Of a stretch of 27,282 nt of DNA, positions 21,213 through 27,282 are shown one piece after another. The position numbers and the translations under genes are program-made. Where the stretch lies: NCBI GenBank assembly GCA_902493515.1, contig CABUPE010000031.1:1-27282 (forward strand), written 5' to 3'. Source of the stretch: an uncultured Collinsella sp. Its GTDB lineage: Bacteria > Actinomycetota > Coriobacteriia > Coriobacteriales > Coriobacteriaceae. Below the pieces are notes generated by a model. The model was given only the letters and a program-made list of their open reading frames with translations. It was not told the origin of the DNA and did not search any database. Positions within the stretch are counted from its first letter, which is position 1. Each line of letters opens with the position of its first letter.

Positions 21213-21857
21213 CTAGTCGCAGGCGATATCGAGGTTTTTGCCGATGAGACCTACGTAGCCGCCCTCGGCAGCCTTGGGGCTGTCGGCGTGGCAGAGGACC
21301 CACTTGTCGGCCTTCCAGTAGCAGTAGCTGTCACCGGTGGCAGGCATGTCGGCTGCGGCCTCGGGGCGCGGGCCGTTGGTGCCCGCCGGCAGCGCCACCA
21401 TCACCTGGAAGCCGCCTTCGTCGACCATGCAGGGCGTATAGTGGAGCGTGGTGTTGAAGACCTCAACAACCGTACCCGCCGGCACGCGGAACGCCTTGAC
21501 GCACGCGGTGTCGAGCTTGCCGTCCTCGATCTCCCAGCGATGCGCCACGAGCAGAATAAAATCGCGGGCGCCCAGGTTAAACTCGCTGGCGCGGTGGTAC
21601 TCCAGGCAGTTGAGACGCGTGTTGTGGCCGTTGCACCAGCCGAGCTGGAAGGGACGGCCGCCAAACATGAGAAAGCCCAGTTTATCGGCATCCTTGACGC
21701 CCTCGAGCTCCGGCGCGCTTGCAACGTACTTGCTGCCCTCGGGAATGGGCGCGGCAGAGAGTGCCTCGAGCACGGGCGACGTGAGCTCGGACGGGACGTC
21801 ATCCCAAACGTTGCCATAGGATTTGAACTCGGGATCGTTGACAGAGTAGATATGCAT
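21213..21857 (-). CDS. DUF4867 family protein
   Basis: This encodes 214 aa from the ATG at 21857, which has CAGGAG 5 bases upstream; the in-frame GTG at 21863 is too close to that site. It is beta-rich and probably cupin-like (segments LGWCNGHNTRLNCLEYH, VPAGTVVEVFNTTLHYTP, GGFQVMVALP). The histidines and acidic residues of those segments could bind a metal. The family is of unknown function and often occurs near carbohydrate genes; a role in sugar-derivative metabolism is only a guess. A strong terminator separates it from the upstream luxS gene. Its last 20 codons are duplicated at 19871-19930. Confidence 0.85.
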   Translation of the reverse strand: MHIYSVNDPEFKSYGNVWDDVPSELTSPVLEALSAAPIPEGSKYVASAPELEGVKDADKLGFLMFGGRPFQLGWCNGHNTRLNCLEYHRASEFNLGARDFILLVAHRWEIEDGKLDTACVKAFRVPAGTVVEVFNTTLHYTPCMVDEGGFQVMVALPAGTNGPRPEAAADMPATGDSYCYWKADKWVLCHADSPKAAEGGYVGLIGKNLDIACD

Positions 21858-21941
21858 GTTCACTCCTGTTCGTAAATGTGACTATACGAACATTCTAGAA
21901 CAAACATGAGCGATTTTGAACGCTCGTCCCGACCAATCAAC

Positions 21942-21972
21942 AAAAAGGCGCCCCCGCATAAGCGAAGGCGCC
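21942..21972 (-). terminator. Intrinsic terminator after luxS
   Basis: An 11-bp stem (21947-21957 with 21962-21972), with two U-G pairs in the minus-strand RNA and a 4-base loop, is followed by five T residues on the minus strand (21946-21942). It is a textbook intrinsic terminator. Confidence 0.85.
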
Positions 21973-22001
21973 CAATGCGCTCGTTTTGGGCGATAAAGCC
22001 C

Positions 22002-22490
22002 TTACGCCTGCTGATAGTGCAGGTGCTTCTCGTCGATATCGGCCAGGTCGCGGTTGAGGTAACGGCGTGCGAGCCAGTTAGCCATAGGAAGGTTCTGGTC
22101 CAGGTAGTTACCGCACTCCTCGGGAGCGGCACCGGGGACATCGCCCTCAAAGTCGGCGACAAACTCAAACAGCTCGCGGACGAGCGGCAAGATCTTCTCG
22201 CTCGTCAGCTCGCCAAAGACAACCAGGTAAAAGCCCGTGCGGCAGCCCATGGGGCCAAAGTAGACAATGCGGCTCGACCACTCGGCATGATTGCGAAGGA
22301 ACGTCGCGCCCAGGTGCTCGATGGTGTGGCACTCGGCCGTGTTCATGACCGGCTCCTTGTTGGGCGTGGTCAGGCGCAGGTCAAAGGTGGTGACGGCGGC
22401 CCCGGTCGCCGGATCGCGGTCGATGCGGCTCACATACACGCCGGGCTCAAGCAACAGATGGTCAACGGAAAAGCTCGCAATGCGCTCCAT
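22002..22490 (-). CDS. luxS: S-ribosylhomocysteine lyase
   Basis: This encodes 162 aa. LuxS converts S-ribosylhomocysteine to homocysteine and the autoinducer-2 precursor DPD in the activated methyl cycle. The metal site is complete: HTIEH (H55, H59) and C126 in ECGNY. The catalytic cysteine C83 lies in FGPMGCRTG, and E58 is the second catalytic residue. It is of normal length. It is followed by its own terminator. No pfs (SAH nucleosidase) gene is adjacent. Confidence 0.96.
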   Translation of the reverse strand: MERIASFSVDHLLLEPGVYVSRIDRDPATGAAVTTFDLRLTTPNKEPVMNTAECHTIEHLGATFLRNHAEWSSRIVYFGPMGCRTGFYLVVFGELTSEKILPLVRELFEFVADFEGDVPGAAPEECGNYLDQNLPMANWLARRYLNRDLADIDEKHLHYQQA

Positions 22491-22512
22491 GGCAAATCCT
22501 CTCGGTAGTCAA

Positions 22513-22584
22513 TTTGGGACGGGCTCTTTTAGCTGGTTCGAATGGTCGCACCAATCATAACAGTCAAAAAAGCCCCGTCCCAAA
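22513..22584. repeat. Inverted repeat between nucleoside hydrolase and luxS
   Basis: TTTGGGACGGGCTCTTTT (22513-22530) pairs with the segment 22566-22584 apart from a bulged C, enclosing a loop of about 35 bases. On the minus strand the enclosed region includes TTGACT and TATGAT, so the luxS promoter may lie within the repeat. It could be a terminator remnant or a palindromic repeat. Confidence 0.45.
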
Positions 22585-22592
22585 AAGACAAC

Positions 22593-23567
22593 TTAGCCAA
22601 GGACACGGGCCATACGCGTCTTGAACTCGGACAGGAAGCGCGGAGCATCCACGGTCAGCGCCACCAGCGCGCTCTTGTCCGGATCGGACAGGCGGCGCTC
22701 ATCGCAGATGGTGCGACCGCGGTACTCGCCCAGCAGATCAACACGCAGGTTGCAGCCGAGCGCACCTACGAGCGTGGGGTCGATCGCCACGGCAACAGCC
22801 AGCGGATCGTGCAGCGCACAGCCACCCAGGTAGGGTGCGTTCATCTCGTACGAGCCAATGTAGTGCTCGACCATGCTCGCAAACGCGCAACCGGCCATGG
22901 TGCCCGAGCCCGTCCAGCCGGCAATGTCGCGGCGTGTGAGCACCACGCGATGCGTCACGTCCAGACCCACCATGGTGAGCTTACGGCCCGAGCGCAGCAC
23001 CGCGTCGGCTGCCTCGGGGTCGCTCGCCATATTGGCCTCGGCGCCCGCGCTCACGTTGCCGGGCACGGTAAGAGCGCCGCCCATCACGACCACGCGGCCA
23101 ATGGACATCATCGTCACCGCATCGCGCTCCAGGGCGAGCGCCAGGTTGGAGAGCGGGCCAGTCGCTACGTAGACCAGATCGGGACCATAGGTGCGCGCGG
23201 CATCGATCAGATAATCGACCGCAGCGTTGCCGTCGGCCGAGGTCGCCCCCACCGGCTCGTAGGGCGACGCGGGCACGCTCGCGCCGCCGATGCCGTTCTT
23301 GCCGTGAATGAGCGCGGTGGACGCCGGCGGCGTATAGGGCTCAGTCGCCTGCAGAGGACGGTCGGCGCCCAGGTACACCGGCACCTCGGGGCGACCCAGC
23401 AGATCGAGCACCGCCAGGCAGTTGTGCGCCGATTGCTCGACGCGCACGTTGCCAAAGCACGTGGTGATGCCCACGAGCTCCACCTCGGGGCTCGCGATGG
23501 CATAGGCCAGCGCCATCGCATCGTCCACACCCATATCCAGATCAAGGATCAGCTTCTTGATTGCCAT
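22593..23567 (-). CDS. Inosine-uridine-preferring nucleoside hydrolase family protein
   Basis: This 324-aa enzyme hydrolyses ribonucleosides to base and ribose. The N-terminal metal-binding motif reads DLDMGVDD (D9, D11, D15, D16), slightly off the usual DTDPGIDD. The family segment EANMASDPEAA lies at 177-187, and the C-terminal catalytic HD at H253/D254 (ALHDPLAV). The ATG at 23567 has GGAG upstream. It lies 30 bases after the ribokinase gene on the same strand, so the pair can release ribose from nucleosides and phosphorylate it. Substrate preference (purine or pyrimidine) cannot be read. Confidence 0.92.
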   Translation of the reverse strand: MAIKKLILDLDMGVDDAMALAYAIASPEVELVGITTCFGNVRVEQSAHNCLAVLDLLGRPEVPVYLGADRPLQATEPYTPPASTALIHGKNGIGGASVPASPYEPVGATSADGNAAVDYLIDAARTYGPDLVYVATGPLSNLALALERDAVTMMSIGRVVVMGGALTVPGNVSAGAEANMASDPEAADAVLRSGRKLTMVGLDVTHRVVLTRRDIAGWTGSGTMAGCAFASMVEHYIGSYEMNAPYLGGCALHDPLAVAVAIDPTLVGALGCNLRVDLLGEYRGRTICDERRLSDPDKSALVALTVDAPRFLSEFKTRMARVLG

Positions 23568-23597
23568 TGTTCTACTCCGCTTCTCCGTCTTTATCGT

Positions 23598-24560
23598 TTA
23601 ACCAAACCAATGTTCAACTTCGGCGCGCGTGGGAATCGATTGCTGAGCGCCCAGGCGCGACACCGTCACTGCCGAGGCGCGAGCACCCGCAGCCATGCAC
23701 TCAAAGAGCGGCAAGCCCTCTAGGCGAGCCGCCGCCAACGCGCCGATAAACGTATCGCCGGCGGCCGTGGTATCGACTACCGTACTCGAAAGTGCCGGCA
23801 TGCGCAGCAGCTCGCCGTCATCGCCGAGCGTAACCGACCCGGCGCCGCCCAACGTGATGACCGCAGCTCCGGCGCCCTTGTCGAGCAGCGCATTGAGCGC
23901 GGCGACGCAACTCGCATCATCCGTGGGCAGAATGCCCGTCAGCACCTGGCACTCGGTCTCGTTGGGACAGACCAGGTCGACCGCGGACCAGGCCTCCGCA
24001 GGCACATCGCAGGCAGGCGCCGGATTAAAGACTGTATAGAACCCGAGCTCGTGAGCGCAAACAAGCGCCTCGGCCGTCGCTACAAGGTCACATTCGCTCT
24101 GGGCGATAAAGACGCTTCCGGCAGCCGGGGCAATCTCGCTGGCGTCGCCGTCGAGCTCATGGGCCACCAGACGCCTCAGCGCGCAGGCAACGTCCGCGCC
24201 CGCAAGCGCATGGTTGGCGCCCGGTGACAGTACGATGCGGTTGTCGCCCTCGCAGCGAATGATGGTCGCGGTACCGGTCTCCACGTCATCGCGAAGCGCC
24301 ACGAACTCAACGCCCACGCCGGCATCCTGGAGCCCTGCCACAAGCGCATCGCCAAAGGTATCGCGCCCAACAGCGCCGATCATGCACGTGCGCGCGCCCA
24401 TGCGCGCAGCGGCGACGGCCTGGTTGGCGCCCTTACCACCGGCGTTGGTGATAAAACCGCTGCCGCCGACGGTCTCGCCCGCGCGCGGCATGCGCTCGCA
24501 CGCCACCGAAAGGTCCATGTTCATGCTGCCGAACACCGCAACGATGCCGCGATCTGCCAT
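23598..24560 (-). CDS. rbsK: Ribokinase
   Basis: This 320-aa PfkB-family kinase converts D-ribose and ATP to ribose 5-phosphate. The first signature GGKGANQAVAAARMG lies at 41-55. The second is DTTAAGDTFIGA with catalytic D269, exactly the ribokinase form. NPAP (179-182) and NETE (200-203) are also present. The start at 24560 has a GAGGAGG site; an in-frame extension to 24593 is unsupported. It is the first gene of a two-gene operon with the nucleoside hydrolase. No ribose transporter is adjacent, which fits ribose coming from intracellular nucleosides. Confidence 0.94.
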   Translation of the reverse strand: MADRGIVAVFGSMNMDLSVACERMPRAGETVGGSGFITNAGGKGANQAVAAARMGARTCMIGAVGRDTFGDALVAGLQDAGVGVEFVALRDDVETGTATIIRCEGDNRIVLSPGANHALAGADVACALRRLVAHELDGDASEIAPAAGSVFIAQSECDLVATAEALVCAHELGFYTVFNPAPACDVPAEAWSAVDLVCPNETECQVLTGILPTDDASCVAALNALLDKGAGAAVITLGGAGSVTLGDDGELLRMPALSSTVVDTTAAGDTFIGALAAARLEGLPLFECMAAGARASAVTVSRLGAQQSIPTRAEVEHWFG

Positions 24561-24701
24561 GGAAACCTCCTCGTCTGCGGGCCTTATGCCCACCGTCGGC
24601 CGTCGATCGTGCGCCCTCGCACCCCTATAACTTTAGTTCACTTTGATGTGAACGCGCCCTTGAGGTTGCGCCAGCAGCAAGCATTCACAGGAGCAGGCAG
24701 C

Positions 24702-24707
24702 TACAAT
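24702..24707 (+). promoter_or_regulatory. Possible -10 box of the acyltransferase gene
   Basis: TACAAT lies 39 bases before the acyltransferase start. No convincing -35 box is seen at the right distance, so this is tentative. Confidence 0.25.
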
Positions 24708-24746
24708 GAATATGTGCTGATTATTCTCGTCATTGGATGATGTTTT

Positions 24747-26990
24747 ATGGAACAATTCCCACAATCGAGCCCACGCGGCCCGCGCCGCGTGCCCGATAAC
24801 CAGGCGCCGCACGAACGCCCGCACGCCGAGCGCCGCACCGGCGAGTCGCGACGCAGCCCGAGCCCGCATCGAACGCCCACCAACAAGGACGCCCATGCAG
24901 CCAAGACCAACACCGGCGCCACACGCTCGTCCGTTACCGACCAGCAGGCGACCGCTCGCCCCAAATCTCGCTACATTCCTGCGCTCGACGGTCTGCGTAC
25001 GCTCGCCGTCGTCGCGGTGGTGCTCTATCACCTCAACCTCACGTGGGCTCAGGGCGGCCTGCTCGGCGTCACGATCTTCTTTGTGCTTTCGGGCTATCTG
25101 ATCACGCGCTTGCTGCTCAACGAAGTCGCTAAGACCGGCCGCATCGACCTTAAGAGCTTCTGGATTCGCCGCATCCGTCGCCTGGTCCCTGCTGTGGTAA
25201 CGGTAGTATTCGTGACCTGCGCGCTGTGCACCATCTTTAACCACGTGATGCTCACCAAGATGCGCCCCGACATCCTGCCGTCGCTGCTGTTCTTCAACAA
25301 CTGGTGGCAGATTGCCCAAAACGTCTCGTACTTCAATGCTCTGGGCGACCCCTCGCCGCTCACGCACTTTTGGTCGCTTGCCATCGAGGAACAGTTCTAC
25401 CTGATTTGGCCGCCACTGCTGTTTGCCATGGTATCCATGCATGCGAGCAAGCCCAACACGCGCCGCGTGGTTCTGGGCCTTGCCGCGGCATCTGCCCTCG
25501 CAATGATGGTGCTTTACAACCCTGCCGCCGACCCCAGCCGCGTGTACTACGGCACCGACACCCGCGTGTTCTCGCTACTGCTGGGTGCCTGGATGGCCTT
25601 TATCCCCGATCGCGACCTGGCGCCAGTGCGTCTCGCACATCGTTTGGGGCTCAATCGCCTGGCTGGCGCCGCCAAGCACGGCAAGAACGCCGAGGGCAAG
25701 TCTGGCGAGAAGGCCGGCGAAGCAGCCGAGACCGCTCCGGCACAGCCGAGCGCCCTCGTGCGCTTTTGGTCCTCGCCCGCATCCATCGATGTGTTGGGCG
25801 TCGTGGGTCTGGTTGGCCTTGCCGCCATGGTCGCGCTCACCAACGGCTACACCGCGTTCCAGTATCGCGGCGGCACGCTGTTATGTTCCATCCTCACGCT
25901 CATGGTTATTGCGGCATGCGTGCAGCCCCAGGGAATGGTTGCCCGCGCGCTGTCCGCCGAGCCGCTCGTGTGGGTTGGCAAGCGCTCGTACAGCATCTAC
26001 CTGTGGCACTATCCGCTGCTGCTGCTCATGAACCCGGTCGCCAACATCAACGACACGCCCTGGTGGCAGTATATCTTGCAGGTACTTGTGGTGGTCGCCG
26101 TGGCAGAGTGCTGCTATCGCTTTATCGAGACTCCGTTTAGGAAGGGCGCCTTTGGGCGCACCGTCGCCGAATTCCGCGATGGCACCACCACGCCCGCCAA
26201 CTGGGTGCGCGCGCACGTCCCTGCCTGCGCAGCCTGCGCTGTCGTGTTGGTCGTTGCACTGGGCGGCCTGATCTTTGTGCCCGAGACGTCTGCGCTGAGC
26301 GGCGAGGGCGCCGAAGTTCTGAACAAGGAAGCCAAGAACACCGCGCCCACCGACCAGCAGGCGGCCGACGACACCGACAAGGACAACGACGGCTTCCCCG
26401 ATGGCTCCTACGATCTGCTTATGATCGGCGACTCCGTGTCGCTGCGTGCCGTAGACACCTTTGACGGCGTGTTCCCGCACAGCCATATCGATGCCGAAAA
26501 GGGCCGCCAGTTTGATGCGGGGCGCGCGACATTTGAGGGCTATATCCAGCAGAACCTTGCCGGCAAGATCGTGGTCTTTGCCCTGGGCACCAACGGCTTG
26601 GTAACCGACGACCAGATCGACGCCATCATGGCCGATGCAGGAGATAAGCGTATTGTGGTGTTTGTGAACACGCGCAGCCCGCAGCCGTGGGTTGGCTCTA
26701 CCAACCAGGCCATCGCCAACGCCGCTACGCGCTACAAGAACGTGCGCGTTATCGATTGGTACGGATACAGTGCCAACCGCAACGACCTGTTCGATGGCGA
26801 TGGCACGCACCTATCGACCACTGGCGTGACTGAGTACCTCAACTTGATCCACGACGCAGTCAAGAAGGACCTGCCCGTGCATCCCGAGGATCACGTCAAC
26901 GATCCGCAGCCGGCAGCCGTCAAGTCTGCCACCGACGCACTCATCAATGCGCTTGCCTTCAAGCCGCACAAGTTGGGCACCGACAAGTAA
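24747..26990 (+). CDS. OatA-like O-acyltransferase with SGNH domain
   Basis: This encodes 747 aa. Residues 1-75 are a basic, low-complexity cytoplasmic tail (many R, P, H). An acyltransferase-3 domain follows, with LDGLRTLAVVAVVLYH (H95), FFVLSGYLIT, RRIRRLVPA and FWSLAIEEQFYLIWP, and about ten helices broken by an Ala/Lys-rich loop near 305-335. After the last helix (about 493-511) an extracellular SGNH esterase-type domain carries GDS (561-563), GTNG (614-617) and DGTH (685-688), the full catalytic set. The OatA family O-acetylates peptidoglycan and related surface glycans, giving lysozyme resistance; the exact target here is inference. The ribosome-binding site is weak. Confidence 0.93.
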   Translation: MEQFPQSSPRGPRRVPDNQAPHERPHAERRTGESRRSPSPHRTPTNKDAHAAKTNTGATRSSVTDQQATARPKSRYIPALDGLRTLAVVAVVLYHLNLTWAQGGLLGVTIFFVLSGYLITRLLLNEVAKTGRIDLKSFWIRRIRRLVPAVVTVVFVTCALCTIFNHVMLTKMRPDILPSLLFFNNWWQIAQNVSYFNALGDPSPLTHFWSLAIEEQFYLIWPPLLFAMVSMHASKPNTRRVVLGLAAASALAMMVLYNPAADPSRVYYGTDTRVFSLLLGAWMAFIPDRDLAPVRLAHRLGLNRLAGAAKHGKNAEGKSGEKAGEAAETAPAQPSALVRFWSSPASIDVLGVVGLVGLAAMVALTNGYTAFQYRGGTLLCSILTLMVIAACVQPQGMVARALSAEPLVWVGKRSYSIYLWHYPLLLLMNPVANINDTPWWQYILQVLVVVAVAECCYRFIETPFRKGAFGRTVAEFRDGTTTPANWVRAHVPACAACAVVLVVALGGLIFVPETSALSGEGAEVLNKEAKNTAPTDQQAADDTDKDNDGFPDGSYDLLMIGDSVSLRAVDTFDGVFPHSHIDAEKGRQFDAGRATFEGYIQQNLAGKIVVFALGTNGLVTDDQIDAIMADAGDKRIVVFVNTRSPQPWVGSTNQAIANAATRYKNVRVIDWYGYSANRNDLFDGDGTHLSTTGVTEYLNLIHDAVKKDLPVHPEDHVNDPQPAAVKSATDALINALAFKPHKLGTDK

Positions 26991-27013
26991 CCTGCAGCGC
27001 AAACTTCCCACAT

Positions 27014-27051
27014 CCGGAGGGGGTGTCTGCCACGGCAGACACCCCCTCCGG
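27014..27051. terminator. Long perfect hairpin after the acyltransferase gene
   Basis: An 18-bp perfect stem (27014-27031 with 27034-27051) lies 23 bases after the stop codon. No T-run follows, so it may be a palindromic repeat or 3'-end stabiliser as much as a terminator. Confidence 0.55.
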
Positions 27052-27052
27052 C

Positions 27053-27071
27053 AGTTAGGGACACTCCTGGC
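27053..27071 (-). repeat. Dispersed GTGTCCC repeat fragment
   Basis: On the minus strand it reads GCCAGGAGTGTCCCTAACT, one mismatch from 9366-9384. Both sit in intergenic DNA beside palindromes. Confidence 0.5.
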
Positions 27072-27215
27072 GCAGCCAATGAAGACCTCTACGGATGAAT
27101 TCCAGGCCGCTCCGTCGCTCCAGACATCGTTTCCGCGCCTCGTGCCTGCCCCAAACAATCAAAACAAGCCCTTTTCGCCGCACCCTCAAAGGTCTGTGGG
27201 CAAAAAAGGGCAAAT

Positions 27216-27282
27216 ATGAGTACTGTTACCATTTTAGTAGCAGGCAAAACCACCCAAAATGACGTCCGAGCGACCCCTACAA
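27216..27282 (+). other. Possible start of an ORF running off the window
   Basis: An ATG at 27216 opens a frame (MSTVTILVAGKTTQNDVR and onward) that stays open to the window end. The upstream site AAAGGGCAAAT is weak. The preceding 27072-27215 holds no recognisable gene. The segment might instead be an intergenic repeat. Confidence 0.2.

Overview
The window looks like a chromosomal segment of a high-GC Coriobacteriia, most likely Collinsella. This is an inference from codon usage, from the membrane-anchored LuxR regulators typical of that class, and from the many long intergenic palindromes. No rRNA, tRNA, CRISPR array, insertion sequence or prophage is visible. About twenty genes are well supported, most of them single genes or short operons on alternating strands.

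Layout. Positions 173-1503 (minus) hold a small lipoprotein and a stand-alone glucose-type PTS EIIA. Positions 1843-3413 hold a lone Fic AMPylase-family gene with a strong operator-like region, bracketed by two copies of one long palindrome. pyrE (3588-4268, minus) and the first lipoprotein gene share a structured element just after their stop codons. An mgtA-like P-type ATPase (4706-7474) has a long leader with a small ORF behind a near-perfect Shine-Dalgarno sequence. A membrane-spanning LuxR regulator lies at 7656-9200 (minus). A plus-strand cluster at 9562-13853 encodes a DUF4428 protein, a YdjG-like zinc-ribbon membrane protein, a YdjI-like SPFH protein and a lipoprotein. This resembles part of the Bacillus pspA-ydjGHI envelope-stress module without PspA. 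A minus-strand signalling operon (13965-17961) encodes a 7TM receptor that seems to lack a kinase core, a HisKA_3 histidine kinase and a NarL-type response regulator, with 4-base overlaps at both junctions.

Positions 18097-19527 encode a 6-phospho-beta-glucosidase. From 19680 to 21272 an AAA ATPase gene is bracketed by duplicated palindromes and by a decayed copy of the 3' end of the neighbouring DUF4867 gene. luxS, a nucleoside hydrolase and a ribokinase follow on the minus strand; the last two form a plausible nucleoside/ribose salvage pair. An OatA-like O-acyltransferase with a C-terminal SGNH domain closes the readable genes.

The most unusual theme is architectural. Two accessory single-gene loci (Fic and ATPase) are each flanked by matching members of long palindrome families. 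Several other palindromes of distinct sequence families sit at gene ends. The second theme is possible RNA-level control: a structured 3' element repeated after two unrelated genes, and a leader peptide ahead of the Mg2+ transporter.
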